This document shows, piece after piece, positions 26,695 through 36,994 of a stretch of DNA of 37,243 nt. The translations under genes and the position numbers were made by a program. The notes beneath the pieces were generated by a model, which saw nothing but the letters and a program-made list of their open reading frames with translations, was not told where the DNA came from and searched no databases. Source of the DNA: Granulosicoccaceae bacterium (GTDB lineage Bacteria; Pseudomonadota; Gammaproteobacteria; Granulosicoccales; Granulosicoccaceae); assembly GCA_020629835.1 (NCBI GenBank), contig JAHDCO010000039.1, positions 1 through 37,243 on the forward strand. The letters are read 5' to 3'. Within the stretch, counting starts at the first letter, position 1. The number at the start of each line of letters is the position of its first letter.

Positions 26695-27885
26695 TTACCT
26701 GATTGTTGCACGGTGCTCTTTCATTAGGGGCCACATACTTAAAATGCCCAATGCCGGTCCTAGTGCCATGATGGCAAATACACCCGGCCAGCTAATGAGC
26801 TGAGCTACCACGGGCGTAAGTTGCACCGTGGCGATGGTCAGCAAGAACCCCAGGGCTGTTTGAAGCGTGAGTAAGCTCCCTGCGCTCTCCGGCGGAGCCA
26901 AGTCAGCCACTAAGGCAGAGAACTGCGCTGAATCTGGAATGATAAAAACACCCCATAAAACAAATGTAATGAAGACCCAAATGACTGGACCTCCGAACGC
27001 TATGGCACTAAGTACAGCAAAGCTACCGCTGCATATCAGCATGATAATTGTAAGTTTTGCTTTACCAATCGTATCGGCTACTTTGCCCGCAAAAGGACAC
27101 GCCAATGCACCCGCACCAATCGCAATAAAGGCGGTTAGCTTGGCCAGCTGCAATGCATCATCTGAGGTCATGTGCAGTTGATATGACACCGCAGCCGCAA
27201 CGCCCAGCCACGACCACATGGCATAAAGCTCCCACATGTGTCCTAGATAGCCGCCAAAGGCGCGACGAATGCTGACATTTGTCCACGCCTCCTTAATTGC
27301 CATAGGATTAAAGCGAGCGGCTGTGGCGTGCGCTGGCCCCAAACTCGTGCCCATAACAAGCACACCACTGACTGCTGCAAAAAACGATGCAGCCATGACC
27401 GTGTGCTGCCACTGAGCGCCGCCTAACCACGCCAGTAAATGGGGTGAGGATGACCCGAGTGTTAACCCGCCGACCAGCAGTCCAACCAACCAGCCACGAT
27501 CATGGGTTCCCCAACCCACCATGATTTTCATGCCAACCGGGTATACCCCCGCCAACGTAAAGCCTGTGAAAAAACGTAAGACCACCGTCACGGCACTATC
27601 ACTGGGGAACACCAACATCAACAGATTAAAACCCCCACCTAGCCATGCGCTAAACGCAAAAACCACGCGCGGATCAATCCGATCAGCAATCCCACTGACA
27701 GCCACCAGTAAGGCACCCACCACAAAGCCTGCGGGCACAGCAGAACTTAGCCACGCCCCCATCAGAGTATTGATCGCACCTATCGCCTGTAAGTCATTCA
27801 GGATGGCCGCTGAAACAAACCACAGCCCCATGGCGCAGATCTCAGCCACAACTAACAGCGTTACGGTGCGTTGCTTTTCGCTCAT
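26695..27885 (-). CDS. MFS transporter
   Basis: A 396-residue integral membrane protein with about 12 segments. The A-motif-like loop GIADRIDPRVVF is at about 65-76, and GFTLAGVYPVGMKI at about 112-125 resembles the cyanate/nitrate-type exchanger subfamily. The second half repeats with GKVADTIGKAKLT. The substrate cannot be predicted. It is 31 bases from the downstream lipoprotein esterase gene, suggesting an operon. Confidence 0.88.
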   Translation of the reverse strand: MSEKQRTVTLLVVAEICAMGLWFVSAAILNDLQAIGAINTLMGAWLSSAVPAGFVVGALLVAVSGIADRIDPRVVFAFSAWLGGGFNLLMLVFPSDSAVTVVLRFFTGFTLAGVYPVGMKIMVGWGTHDRGWLVGLLVGGLTLGSSSPHLLAWLGGAQWQHTVMAASFFAAVSGVLVMGTSLGPAHATAARFNPMAIKEAWTNVSIRRAFGGYLGHMWELYAMWSWLGVAAAVSYQLHMTSDDALQLAKLTAFIAIGAGALACPFAGKVADTIGKAKLTIIMLICSGSFAVLSAIAFGGPVIWVFITFVLWGVFIIPDSAQFSALVADLAPPESAGSLLTLQTALGFLLTIATVQLTPVVAQLISWPGVFAIMALGPALGILSMWPLMKEHRATIR

Positions 27886-27968
27886 GGGGTTGTGGGTATC
27901 GATAAGTAATTCGCCTGATTATCTGCGATCCTGTAAACCTGTGAAAGTTCGACAAAGCAACCGCAGGA

Positions 27969-28580
27969 TCAGCGTGTTTCAATAGTACCGAGTACAACGG
28001 GGCTACCCGAATCAACGCCAACAATGACTATCTCACCAGACGCTGGGAACACACCGGTAAGGCCAGTAATGTTGACTTGGTGACTCACCAAGATGGCGGT
28101 GCGGCTAGTGCTTTTTTCTGTGTTTTGAAGCCTTGACACAATCCATTGCTTCAAGCTAAGTGTTTGCTCGTTGGCGGTAGATCGGTCTTGAAAAAAGGAA
28201 TTGAGTATGGGTAACGGCTGAACATCAGCCAAGCCAAACCCCGTAGCGGTATCCATACAGCGACACCACTCACTGCTGAATACCTCAGCATCCACGATAC
28301 CACCGCGTTTAAACAATTCACCCATCTGCTGTGATTGACGATGACCTTCTTCGGATAGATTTCGTTGCGTGCTGCAATCATCAATCGAAAAATTAAACGG
28401 ATCACCGGTACCCGGTGCGATAGCGTGCCGCACCAACGCCACCGCCCTACCTTGTTGAAGCGCTTTCCACGCTCTGTCGGTATACACATCAGACGGAGTA
28501 TTGGTCTGCGCCACTACCGGTGATAGCACCACACTGCTCAACGTAATGAAAAATCCTAACGCAAGAAGTCGTTTCAACAT
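27969..28580 (-). CDS. Periplasmic histidine phosphatase family protein
   Basis: A 203-residue protein with a signal peptide (about 1-24, LGFFITLSSVVLSPVVAQ) and the catalytic RH at Arg51-His52 in LVRHAIAPGTGDP. A second conserved region has CSTQRNLSEEGHRQSQQMGELF, SSEWCRCMDTA and the C-terminal VSHQVNITGLTG with the second catalytic His. Two or more cysteines may form disulfides. ATG 28580 is preferred to the longer open frame because the signal peptide begins there and GGAG is upstream. That site lies seven bases after the T run of the ahcY terminator. Confidence 0.87.
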   Translation of the reverse strand: MLKRLLALGFFITLSSVVLSPVVAQTNTPSDVYTDRAWKALQQGRAVALVRHAIAPGTGDPFNFSIDDCSTQRNLSEEGHRQSQQMGELFKRGGIVDAEVFSSEWCRCMDTATGFGLADVQPLPILNSFFQDRSTANEQTLSLKQWIVSRLQNTEKSTSRTAILVSHQVNITGLTGVFPASGEIVIVGVDSGSPVVLGTIETR

Positions 28581-28597
28581 GTGTTTTAGCGCTCCAA

Positions 28598-28633
28598 TAA
28601 AAAAGCCCGCTGCCTGAAACCAGTCAGCGGGCT
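28598..28633 (-). terminator. Intrinsic terminator of ahcY
   Basis: On the minus strand AGCCCGCTG pairs with CAGCGGGCT over a 12-base loop, followed by TTTTTT. It starts 24 bases after the ahcY stop and is a classic intrinsic terminator. The ribosome binding site of the next gene lies immediately after it. Confidence 0.93.
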
Positions 28634-28656
28634 CGATCATTCCAAACGACTGACTA

Positions 28657-29949
28657 TCAGTAGCGGTAGTGGTCAGGTTTGAATGGGCCTTCCTTATCAA
28701 TACCCAGGTAAGCAGATTGCTCATCGCTTAATTCGGTCAGGTTAGCACCAATCTTTTTCAGGTGCAGTCGTGCAACTTTTTCATCTAAATCTTTAGGCAG
28801 CACGTGCACGTCTACCGAATACTTATCCGGATTGTTGTACAGCTCCATTTGTGCAAGAACCTGATTGGTAAACGAAGCACTCATAACAAAACTTGGGTGC
28901 CCTGTAGCGCAACCTAAATTAACCAGTCGCCCTTCAGCCAGCAACGTGATGCGCTTACCGTCGGGGAAAATAACCTGATCAACTTGCGGCTTAACGTTAT
29001 CCCATTGGAAGTTACGTAGCCCTTCCACCTGAATTTCGTTATCAAAGTGACCGATGTTGCAAACGATCGCTTCGTTCTTCATGTCTTTCATATGGTCTAG
29101 CGTTATGACGTCGACATTACCTGTGGCGGTTACGAAGATATCGCCTTGGTCAGCTACATCATCCATGTTCACAACTCGAAAGCCTTCCATCGCTGCCTGA
29201 AGAGCGTTGATGGGGTCAACTTCTGTGACCATTACCGTGGCGCCCATGCCGCGGAATGCCTGAGCACATCCTTTACCCACATCACCGTAACCCAGCACGA
29301 CCGCAGTTTTACCCGCAATCATCACATCAGTGGCACGCTTGATACCGTCCAGTAAAGACTCTCGACAGCCGTACAAATTGTCGAACTTAGACTTCGTTAC
29401 TGAATCGTTGATGTTAATCGCGGGCACTTTGAGTTCGCCGTTTTTAGCCATCTCAACCAGTCGATGTACGCCGGTTGTTGTCTCTTCAGATAAACCTTTA
29501 ACACCCTTCAACAGCTCAGGGTAGTCTTTGTGCATCATGACGGTTAAATCACCACCGTCATCCAAAATCATATTCGGTACCCAACCGTCTGGACCTTCGA
29601 TGGTCTGCTGGATACACCAGTCAAATTCTTCTTCAGTTTCACCTTTCCAAGCAAACACGGGAATGTTCGCCGCAGCAATCGCAGCAGCTGCTTGATCCTG
29701 TGTTGAAAAGATATTGCATGATGACCAACGAACTTCTGCACCCAGGGCAGTTAAGGTTTCAATCAGCACCGCTGTTTGAATGGTCATGTGTAAACAACCC
29801 GCAATACGAGCACCTTTCAAAGGTTGCTCGCTTCCGTACTCCTCACGCAACGCCATCAGACCAGGCATTTCATGTTCAGCGATGGTTATCTCTTTGCGGC
29901 CCCACTCAGCTTGGCTGATGTCCGCGACTTTATAGTCGGTAAAGCTCAT
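28657..29949 (-). CDS. ahcY: S-adenosylhomocysteine hydrolase
   Basis: A 430-residue NAD-dependent enzyme that splits S-adenosylhomocysteine to adenosine and homocysteine, keeping methylation running. The family opening [32 protein letters not shown], the NAD motif [11 protein letters not shown] and the C-terminal KPDHYRY are all present. It follows metK by 47 bases on the same strand, so methionine-cycle enzymes that make SAM and clear SAH are cotranscribed. It ends in a clear intrinsic terminator. There is no room for an SAH riboswitch in the gap. Confidence 0.98.
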   Translation of the reverse strand: MSFTDYKVADISQAEWGRKEITIAEHEMPGLMALREEYGSEQPLKGARIAGCLHMTIQTAVLIETLTALGAEVRWSSCNIFSTQDQAAAAIAAANIPVFAWKGETEEEFDWCIQQTIEGPDGWVPNMILDDGGDLTVMMHKDYPELLKGVKGLSEETTTGVHRLVEMAKNGELKVPAININDSVTKSKFDNLYGCRESLLDGIKRATDVMIAGKTAVVLGYGDVGKGCAQAFRGMGATVMVTEVDPINALQAAMEGFRVVNMDDVADQGDIFVTATGNVDVITLDHMKDMKNEAIVCNIGHFDNEIQVEGLRNFQWDNVKPQVDQVIFPDGKRITLLAEGRLVNLGCATGHPSFVMSASFTNQVLAQMELYNNPDKYSVDVHVLPKDLDEKVARLHLKKIGANLTELSDEQSAYLGIDKEGPFKPDHYRY

Positions 29950-29996
29950 AGTTGTTTCTCAAAAATATCGATAAATTAGGGGGTAAGCAGCGCCAG

Positions 29997-31163
29997 TTAC
30001 ACACCGGCCGCTTGGCGAATGGCGTCGGCTTTGTCAGTCTTTTCCCAACTGAATTCCGCGTTCTCACGGCCAAAATGGCCATAGGCTGCTGTTTGTTGAT
30101 AGATGGGCCGAATCAGGTCTAGCATGGTGACGATGCCATACGGCCGTAGGTCGAATACCTCTCCTACGATGGCTTCAATTTTTCGATCATCAATCTTTCC
30201 GGTACCAAACGTATCGATTGAAATTGATGTTGGCTTGGCCACACCAATGGCGTAAGACACCTGGATCTCACAACGATCCGCAAGACCTGCGGCCACGATG
30301 TTTTTCGCTACATATCGGCCTGCATAGGCAGCCGATCGATCTACTTTCGATGGATCTTTGCCGGAGAACGCGCCACCACCGTGACGCGCCATGCCACCGT
30401 AGGTATCAACGATGATCTTACGACCGGTTAAGCCACAATCACCGACCGGGCCACCGATGATGAATTGACCGGTTGGATTGATGTGTATGTTGTCCGATGG
30501 GCAGTTCGCCAACCAGTCTGCCGGTAACACAGGCTTTAACACGTGTTCCATGACCGCTTCGCGCAAATCGTCCAGCGACACATCCGGATCGTGCTGCGTA
30601 GACAAAACCACAGCATCAAGACCAACAGGCTTGCCATCCTGGTAGCGCAACGTGACCTGACTTTTTGCATCCGGGCGCAACCACGCTAAGGTGCCGTCGC
30701 GGCGCACTTTGGATTGTTGCTCTACCAATCGGTGAGAGTAAGTAATCGGCGCCGGCATCAGCACATCGGTTTCGTTAGTTGCGTAACCGAACATCAGCCC
30801 CTGGTCGCCAGCCCCCTGCTCTTCTGGTGCGGAGCGGTCCACACCCATGGCAATATCCGGGGACTGCTTTCCGATACCGTTCAGAACGGCACACGTCTCG
30901 CCGTCAAAACCCACATCAGAGCTGGTGTAGCCAATGTCAGTTACCGTTTTTCTGACCAGGTCTTCCAGGTCCACCCAGGCGCTCGTGGTGATTTCGCCAG
31001 CTACCACCACCAAGCCAGTTTTTACCAAGGTCTCGCACGCAACGCGCGCTTTGGTGTCTTGCTTGAGGATGGCATCAAGCACGGCATCAGAAATCTGGTC
31101 AGCCATTTTGTCCGGGTGGCCTTCGGACACTGATTCTGATGTAAAGATGTAATCAGAGGACAT
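29997..31163 (-). CDS. metK: S-adenosylmethionine synthetase
   Basis: A 388-residue enzyme making SAM from methionine and ATP. Diagnostic blocks are [26 protein letters not shown] and [20 protein letters not shown]. The length and start match the family. It leads the metK-ahcY unit, and a 26-bp dyad element overlapping a TATAAA sequence lies about 80-105 bases upstream. The ribosome binding site is weak (AAGAG). Confidence 0.98.
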   Translation of the reverse strand: MSSDYIFTSESVSEGHPDKMADQISDAVLDAILKQDTKARVACETLVKTGLVVVAGEITTSAWVDLEDLVRKTVTDIGYTSSDVGFDGETCAVLNGIGKQSPDIAMGVDRSAPEEQGAGDQGLMFGYATNETDVLMPAPITYSHRLVEQQSKVRRDGTLAWLRPDAKSQVTLRYQDGKPVGLDAVVLSTQHDPDVSLDDLREAVMEHVLKPVLPADWLANCPSDNIHINPTGQFIIGGPVGDCGLTGRKIIVDTYGGMARHGGGAFSGKDPSKVDRSAAYAGRYVAKNIVAAGLADRCEIQVSYAIGVAKPTSISIDTFGTGKIDDRKIEAIVGEVFDLRPYGIVTMLDLIRPIYQQTAAYGHFGRENAEFSWEKTDKADAIRQAAGV

Positions 31164-31242
31164 GTAACGGTCTCTTTAGTCGCAGGTAATCGATCAAGAC
31201 GCTGTTGCAGCGCCAGTCCAACCCACATTGTACCGTTATTCA

Positions 31243-31268
31243 CATAAACATTTCTTTATATGTTTATG
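31243..31268. promoter_or_regulatory. Candidate metK-ahcY operator, overlapping a -10-like sequence
   Basis: CATAAACAT (31243-31251) and ATGTTTATG (31260-31268) are perfect 9-bp inverted arms with an eight-base centre. On the minus strand TATAAA lies within it (a -10-like hexamer). It does not match the E. coli MetJ box (AGACGTCT repeats). ArsR-family SahR and SamR regulators control methionine-cycle genes in many proteobacteria and bind AT-rich dyads; I propose that class, without proof. Confidence 0.5.
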
Positions 31269-31332
31269 CTAACAAGATTGAAATCCCATGCATTGAAGGA
31301 ATGAAAACGTGGCCGAATGACAACTCGCGCAC

Positions 31333-31363
31333 AAAAAAGGCCCGCCGGAGGGTCCGACGGGCC
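31333..31363 (-). terminator. Intrinsic terminator of ssb
   Basis: On the minus strand GGCCCGTCGG pairs with CCGGCGGGCC around a short loop with one mismatch region, followed by six T residues (complement of A at 31333-31338). It is 28 bases after the ssb stop and separates ssb from metK-ahcY. Confidence 0.95.
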
Positions 31364-31391
31364 TGATAATTACCGTTAGCGTATGCCGCTG

Positions 31392-31868
31392 CTAGAACGG
31401 GATATCGTCATCGAATTCAGCCGCTTCCGCTACCGGTTCCCGCTGCTGAGGGGCGGGCTGACCACCGCCGCGGTTCATCGGCGCAGTCGCACCGCCGGGT
31501 GCACCCATACCGGGGTTTTGCCCATCCGCTCGACCGCCCAGTAGCTGCATATTATTAGCGATGATTGAGGTGGAGTATCGGTCTTCACCGGTTTTCTTAT
31601 CTTGATATTTGTCGGTTCGGAGCGATCCTTCGATGTACACCTGCGAACCCTTGCGACAGTATTCACCCGCAATTTCGCCCAAACGATTGAACAGCGTGAC
31701 ACGATGCCACTCGGTTCGCTCCTGGCGTTCCCCGGTCTTTTTGTCCGTCCAGGACTCGGAGGTGGCAATGCTGATGTTGGCTACAGCGCTGCCGCTGGCC
31801 GAATACCGTATGTCGGGATCTGCCCCGAGGTTGCCCACCAAAATGACTTTATTGACACCACGTGCCAT
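31392..31868 (-). CDS. ssb: Single-stranded DNA-binding protein
   Basis: A 158-residue protein. The OB-fold covers about 1-110 ([51 protein letters not shown]) and a Gly/Pro-rich linker leads to the acidic tail FDDDIPF, which recruits replication and repair proteins. ATG 31868 is chosen over an earlier in-frame codon at 31889 because AAGGAG lies about six bases upstream and the protein then begins [10 protein letters not shown]. It sits downstream of the YajR-like transporter and uvrA, as in Pseudomonas. Confidence 0.97.
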   Translation of the reverse strand: MARGVNKVILVGNLGADPDIRYSASGSAVANISIATSESWTDKKTGERQERTEWHRVTLFNRLGEIAGEYCRKGSQVYIEGSLRTDKYQDKKTGEDRYSTSIIANNMQLLGGRADGQNPGMGAPGGATAPMNRGGGQPAPQQREPVAEAAEFDDDIPF

Positions 31869-31887
31869 TGACTTCTCCTTGTAACGC

Positions 31888-31929
31888 ACTCAGTCCGTGA
31901 GTGATTCCGGGCCAGATATTCCCTATCTG
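31888..31929. promoter_or_regulatory. Two small hairpins in the ssb leader
   Basis: CACTCA/TGAGTG (31888-31903, five-base loop) and CAGATA/TATCTG (31913-31929, five-base loop) lie just upstream of ssb. They may be regulatory or part of the end of the upstream transporter transcript. No LexA-type box (CTGT-N8-ACAG) is seen here. Confidence 0.3.
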
Positions 31930-31993
31930 ACAGGCGCTATGGTAACCGATAAACGATGCGTTCAAAACGTCTTCGGGCACAGCATGTCTTTGC

Positions 31994-33346
31994 TTACGCC
32001 GGGGATTCGTAAACCGCTTTGTCCACTTTCAAGTAGGCCACGCCTTCTGCTTCAACGAAACCCACCTCGGCCACACCCGGGCGACTTCTTAAGGCCTCAA
32101 GCACAGCCGGTATTTGCTGCAGCTCAGCCGCACTCAGACGGTGTCGGCGCATGAATAATTTTTGCGGACTGACAAAACCGCGCAGGAACACCAGCCACGC
32201 CACGCAAATCACACTTAAGGCTATAAAAACACCCTGGGGGCCATAGGCGCCGTACAACCAGCCACCGCCAGCCCCGCCCACAAATCCACCCATGAACTGA
32301 CTGCTGGAGTAAACCCCCATCGCACTGCCTTTTGCATCAGCAGGAGCAATGCGTGAAACCAACGACGGAAACAACGCTTCCAGAACAGTTAGAAAGCTGA
32401 AGAACAACACCACCCCAATAAACAGGTTAGTTACCGAACCTGGAGCCAGCCAAAAAAACAACTGTGTAGCCAGTAAGCCAGCGATACACGCCAATAGTAT
32501 GGGACGTAGATAATTGCGTTCGGCCCCCATCATCATCGGCACCAACACAATGGAAGCCAGCACCATCGCTGGTAGGTACACGCGCCAATGTTGCTCAGCG
32601 GCCAAGCCATAGTCGCGCAGCAACAAAGGAACCACCAAAAACGTGGCTGTAATAATCAGATGCAGCACAAAAATACTGACATCAAGCCTTACCAGCTGAG
32701 GGTTTCTGAGTAACTGCCTCATGGTGCCCAAGTTGGCCGCAGTTTCTGCTCGGTGCACTTGCACTTCAGGGTCAGGTACGACCGTGTGCAACAGCAGTAA
32801 GCCCACCACGGCCGTGGCAGCGGTTAACCAAAATAATGCGCTTATCGAAAACCACGTGATGAGCACTGGGCCCAACATCAGTGCCAACACGAATGCAAAG
32901 CCAATACTGGCTCCTAAGATTGCCATGATTTTAGTGCGTTGCTCATCACGCGTAAGATCTGCCGCCAACGCCATGATGACTGCTGAGATAGCACCCGCAC
33001 CTTGCAACGCCCGGCCAATGATGACCCAGTAAATCGAATCCGCGGTGGCGGCCAGCACACTGCCTACCGCCAGCGATACCAACCCGATGGAAATCATGAT
33101 TTTACGGCCATAGAGATCGCTTAACATACCGAACGGCACTTGCAGGAGGGCCTGAAAAATTCCATACACGCCGATGGCTAAGCCCACCATAAAGGGTGTG
33201 CTGTGCTCGTACTCACCCGCGAACAAACTGAACACCGGCAAGACAATGAACAACCCCAACATGCGAAAGATGTAAATAGCAGACAGTGACGCGGTGGCGC
33301 GACGCTCACTGGGATGCATTGCAGATGATGTTGATGAACTGGCCAT
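31994..33346 (-). CDS. YajR-like MFS transporter with C-terminal YAM-type domain
   Basis: A 450-residue membrane protein: about 12 segments and the A motif GMLSDLYGRKIM near residue 75. After the last segment the protein has a soluble tail of about 65 residues (MRRHRLSAAELQQIPAVLEALRS and so on to EAEGVAYLKVDKAVY) with the ferredoxin-like fold features of the YAM domain seen in E. coli YajR. Substrate unknown. Start ATG 33346 is chosen because GGGTGG precedes it; the GTG at 33370 has no ribosome binding site. It is divergent from uvrA and followed by ssb. Confidence 0.88.
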   Translation of the reverse strand: MASSSTSSAMHPSERRATASLSAIYIFRMLGLFIVLPVFSLFAGEYEHSTPFMVGLAIGVYGIFQALLQVPFGMLSDLYGRKIMISIGLVSLAVGSVLAATADSIYWVIIGRALQGAGAISAVIMALAADLTRDEQRTKIMAILGASIGFAFVLALMLGPVLITWFSISALFWLTAATAVVGLLLLHTVVPDPEVQVHRAETAANLGTMRQLLRNPQLVRLDVSIFVLHLIITATFLVVPLLLRDYGLAAEQHWRVYLPAMVLASIVLVPMMMGAERNYLRPILLACIAGLLATQLFFWLAPGSVTNLFIGVVLFFSFLTVLEALFPSLVSRIAPADAKGSAMGVYSSSQFMGGFVGGAGGGWLYGAYGPQGVFIALSVICVAWLVFLRGFVSPQKLFMRRHRLSAAELQQIPAVLEALRSRPGVAEVGFVEAEGVAYLKVDKAVYESPA

Positions 33347-33408
33347 GACCACCCGTACGGATATCGACACAGGTATATTACATGGCTTATCGCTTGGCTG
33401 GATTCACA

Positions 33409-36219
33409 ATGCAGACGATTAAAATTCGTGGTGCTCGCACCCACAATTTAAAAAATATCGACACCGATCTACCGCGCGATAAATTGGTGGTCATCACCGG
33501 GCTATCCGGCTCTGGCAAATCATCACTGGCCTTTGATACGTTGTTTGCTGAAGGTCAGCGACGGTATGTGGAGTCACTGTCAGCGTATGCCCGACAATTT
33601 CTATCGGTCATGGATAAACCGGATGTGGATTTAATCGACGGGCTGTCACCAGCCATCTCCATTGAACAAAAGTCCACATCGCACAATCCGCGTTCTACCG
33701 TCGGCACCATCACAGAAATTCACGACTACCTGCGTTTGTTATTTGCACGAGCCGGCACACCCACCTGCCCCAAACACAACGAGCCCCTGGAAGCTCAAAC
33801 AGTAAGTCAAATGGTGGATGCGATTCTGGCTCAACCCAGTGGCAAAAGTTACGCCTTACTCGCCCCGGTGGTAAACGGCAAAAAAGGCAATCATGAAAAA
33901 CTGATTGAGCAAACTCGTGCACAAGGATATTTACGCTTGCGGGTAAATGGCGACATCGTTGAGCTGGACGACGAGATAAAACTCAATGCGCGAAAAAAAC
34001 ACTCAATTGATGTGGTAATTGACCGGTTTAAAATTCGTGAAGACTTATCGCTTCGTTTGGCTGAATCCCTGGAAACCACACTTGCGATGAGCGAGGGGAC
34101 GGCCGTTTTGGCACCACTGGATGGCGACGGTGAGGATGTTATTTTCTCTAGCCGATATGCGTGTCGTTTTTGTGGTTATTCGGTTGCTGCGTTAGAACCC
34201 CGCTCGTTTTCTTTTAACAGCCCCCACGGGGCCTGCCCCGATTGTGATGGCCTGGGTGTCAGTCAGTTTTTTGATCCTGAATTAATTGTGACTCAACCAT
34301 CCAGTAGCGTTGCTGACGGTGCAATACGCAGCTGGGACAAGAAGAACCCGTACTTTTTCCAAATGGTGACATCGCTTGCCAAACACTACGGTTTCAGTTT
34401 GACCGTGCCGTTCAACGAGTTATCGAAGCAGCATCAGGATGTGTTGCTCTACGGTAGCGGGGATGAAGAGATAACGTTTACCTATAAAAGCGACGGAAAA
34501 AATTCACGTAAACGCGTACATCCGTTCGAGGGCGTTATCCCTAACCTGGACCGGCGGTACAAAGAAACTGAATCCAACGCCGTGCGCGATGAATTGTCGA
34601 AACTCTTAGCTCAGCGTCGCTGCACTACGTGCGATGGCACACGCTTAAACGAGGCAGCACGTTATGTGTTTATTGATGGGCAAACCTTGCCGGTTATTGC
34701 CGCTTGCTCCATCGTTGAAGCCAGACAATTAATTGCTGACTTAACGCTGGCCGGCCAACGCAAAGAAATTGCCGACAAAGTTCTGATTGAAATTTTACAG
34801 CGCTTGGATTTTTTAATAAACGTCGGGTTGGATTACCTGTCGCTTGATCGTGGAGCAGACACCTTATCTGGCGGTGAAGCGCAGCGCATACGACTGGCCA
34901 GCCAAATCGGTGCAGGACTTATGGGCGTGATGTATGTCCTGGATGAACCTTCTATCGGGCTGCACCAACGTGATAACGATAAGCTGTTGGGTACACTAAG
35001 GTATCTCAGAGATTTGGGTAATACCGTGATCGTGGTTGAACACGATGAAGATGCCATCCGTACCGCTGATCACGTTATCGATATTGGCCCTGGCGCTGGC
35101 CGCCATGGTGGTGAAATTGTTGCCTCCGGCACTCCAAAAGCCATCATGCGATCAAAGCAATCACTCACAGGGCAATATTTGTCGGGTAAAAAATCCATTG
35201 ACGTACCGGCTCGCACGCCACCGGGTAAACAATGGATATCCATCACCAAAGCGCGTGGCAACAATCTTAAATCGGTCAGTGCAAAGTTGCCCGTTGGATT
35301 ATTTACGTGCATCACCGGTGTTTCCGGTTCAGGCAAATCTACACTGATAAACGACACACTGTATCGTCATGCAGCAAACACTATTAACCGAGCTCGCCAT
35401 GATGTAGCGCCCGTTCAACGCATTACCGGGCTAAAGGTGTTCGATAAAATTGTAGACATTGATCAAAGCCCGATTGGCCGTACACCGCGCAGTAATCCTG
35501 CTACCTACTCCGGTCTTTTTACAGGCATTCGGGATTTGTTCGCAGGTACCCGTGAGGCTCGCTCACGCGGTTATAAAACAGGGCGTTTCAGTTTCAACGT
35601 TAAAGGTGGTCGCTGTGAAGCGTGTCAGGGCGATGGCCTTATAAAAGTTGAAATGCACTTTCTTCCTGACGTCTATGTGCCCTGCGATGTCTGTGAAGGT
35701 CGGCGCTATAACCGAGAAACGCTGGAAATTCGATACAAGGGTAAGAACATTCACGAAGTGCTGGAAATGACCGTTGAAGATGCCTGTGACTTCTTCTCTG
35801 CCGTGCCGGTGTTGTATCGGAAACTTAGCACCCTAATGGACGTTGGCCTTTCCTACATTACACTAGGGCAAAACGCCACAACCCTGTCCGGTGGCGAGGC
35901 GCAACGCATAAAACTGGCCCGTGAATTATCCAAGCGTGACACCGGGAACACGCTGTACATATTGGATGAGCCCACCACTGGCCTGCACTTTGAAGACGTC
36001 AAAGCGTTATTAGCCGTGTTGCTTCGGCTGCGTGATGCCGGTAACACGATCATTGTTATTGAGCACAACCTGGATGTTATCAAGTGTGCCGATTGGCTGG
36101 TAGACCTTGGGCCTGAAGGTGGCTCAGGAGGAGGAACGATCGTGGCCAGTGGCACCCCGGAAGATGTTGCTAAAGTCAAAGCGTCTTACACCGGTCAGTA
36201 CTTAACGCGCATGTTATAG
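33409..36219 (+). CDS. uvrA: Excinuclease ABC subunit A
   Basis: A 936-residue nucleotide excision repair ATPase that recognises damage with UvrB. Both ABC modules are intact: Walker A GLSGSGKS (31-38) and GVSGSGKS in the second half, signature LSGGEAQRI twice, and Walker [12 protein letters not shown] and [11 protein letters not shown]. Zinc-finger cysteine clusters are visible (CRFCGYS... [14 protein letters not shown]... CDVCEG). ATG 33409 matches the E. coli start and has GGA upstream; the nine earlier codons are probably not translated. No E. coli-type LexA box is visible in the 62-bp gap from the transporter start. Confidence 0.98.
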   Translation: MQTIKIRGARTHNLKNIDTDLPRDKLVVITGLSGSGKSSLAFDTLFAEGQRRYVESLSAYARQFLSVMDKPDVDLIDGLSPAISIEQKSTSHNPRSTVGTITEIHDYLRLLFARAGTPTCPKHNEPLEAQTVSQMVDAILAQPSGKSYALLAPVVNGKKGNHEKLIEQTRAQGYLRLRVNGDIVELDDEIKLNARKKHSIDVVIDRFKIREDLSLRLAESLETTLAMSEGTAVLAPLDGDGEDVIFSSRYACRFCGYSVAALEPRSFSFNSPHGACPDCDGLGVSQFFDPELIVTQPSSSVADGAIRSWDKKNPYFFQMVTSLAKHYGFSLTVPFNELSKQHQDVLLYGSGDEEITFTYKSDGKNSRKRVHPFEGVIPNLDRRYKETESNAVRDELSKLLAQRRCTTCDGTRLNEAARYVFIDGQTLPVIAACSIVEARQLIADLTLAGQRKEIADKVLIEILQRLDFLINVGLDYLSLDRGADTLSGGEAQRIRLASQIGAGLMGVMYVLDEPSIGLHQRDNDKLLGTLRYLRDLGNTVIVVEHDEDAIRTADHVIDIGPGAGRHGGEIVASGTPKAIMRSKQSLTGQYLSGKKSIDVPARTPPGKQWISITKARGNNLKSVSAKLPVGLFTCITGVSGSGKSTLINDTLYRHAANTINRARHDVAPVQRITGLKVFDKIVDIDQSPIGRTPRSNPATYSGLFTGIRDLFAGTREARSRGYKTGRFSFNVKGGRCEACQGDGLIKVEMHFLPDVYVPCDVCEGRRYNRETLEIRYKGKNIHEVLEMTVEDACDFFSAVPVLYRKLSTLMDVGLSYITLGQNATTLSGGEAQRIKLARELSKRDTGNTLYILDEPTTGLHFEDVKALLAVLLRLRDAGNTIIVIEHNLDVIKCADWLVDLGPEGGSGGGTIVASGTPEDVAKVKASYTGQYLTRML

Positions 36220-36242
36220 CCGCGTCGCGTTTCAACTCAACG

Positions 36243-36917
36243 TCAGCTGGACACGCTACTGACGTTAAGCTGGCGCGCGACGTGGACGCATTCAGTTCGA
36301 GTGCGCACATTCAGTTCGCGGAATAATCCGGCAATGTGAAATTTAACCGTTGACTGGCTAATCCCCAGAACGCCCGCAATCTGTTTATTCGTCTTGCCAC
36401 TTTCCATCAAATCCAGTATTTCATGTTGGCGACTTGATAGTGCTGGGGCTCGACGGTCGGAAGGCGGAACCGTGGCACGACGAATCTGAGTGCTACTGGG
36501 TGTGTGAAGACGACTCCACAGATCGTTAGGTAGATAAATCTCACCGCGGAGCACTTTTTCCACTGCGCTGAGCATCGCATCGGGTGCCGTGCTTTTGGGT
36601 ATGTACCCGCGCGCACCCGCTGCCAATGCTCGTTCGACTTCGCGCGTGTGCTCTGTGGCAGACACAATGATGAGTGGTGTCGAAATTTCACGAGCTTTTA
36701 ATGCGATCAGTAGATCAATTCCGCTGACTGAAGGCATCTCGATATCGGCCATCACGATATCGTAGTCACCCACACGTTCCAGTTCGGTGAGGGCCTGCAT
36801 ACCGTTGTAGATTTCTTTGACCTCTACCGGTCGGGGCAACATGCGTAAAACCGAAGACATGCCCGCTGCGAACAACCGGTGGTCATCTACAACGAGTATC
36901 TTGATCTTATTGTTCAC
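36243..36917 (-). CDS. NarL/FixJ-type response regulator
   Basis: A 224-residue regulator. The receiver domain (about 1-120) has Asp11-Asp12, the phosphoacceptor Asp58 (VMADIEMP) and Lys108 (GYIPKST). A linker rich in Arg/Ser leads to a LuxR-type helix-turn-helix (about 160-220: LSSRQHEILDLMESGKTNKQIAGVLGISQSTVKFHIAGLF). The kinase is not next to it, so this is an orphan. GTG 36917 has GCAGGC seven bases away and begins MNNKIKILVVDD; a TTG at 36947 is an alternative. It converges on uvrA, and AACGTCAG/CTGACGTT at 36239-36266 spans its stop codon. Confidence 0.92.
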   Translation of the reverse strand: MNNKIKILVVDDHRLFAAGMSSVLRMLPRPVEVKEIYNGMQALTELERVGDYDIVMADIEMPSVSGIDLLIALKAREISTPLIIVSATEHTREVERALAAGARGYIPKSTAPDAMLSAVEKVLRGEIYLPNDLWSRLHTPSSTQIRRATVPPSDRRAPALSSRQHEILDLMESGKTNKQIAGVLGISQSTVKFHIAGLFRELNVRTRTECVHVARQLNVSSVSS

Positions 36918-36994
36918 GCTAGTGCCTGCATTATTACCCTTATGCAACCTACAAGCGATTGTAACGCAGAGCTACTGTACTTATGGCTAGCCCG

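Noticed and set aside
29950-29996. SAH or SAM riboswitch between metK and ahcY
   Set aside because: The gap is 47 bases, too short for a known SAH aptamer, and no conserved core is seen.
31243-31268. MetJ-type met box
   Set aside because: The dyad lacks AGACGTCT-like repeats.
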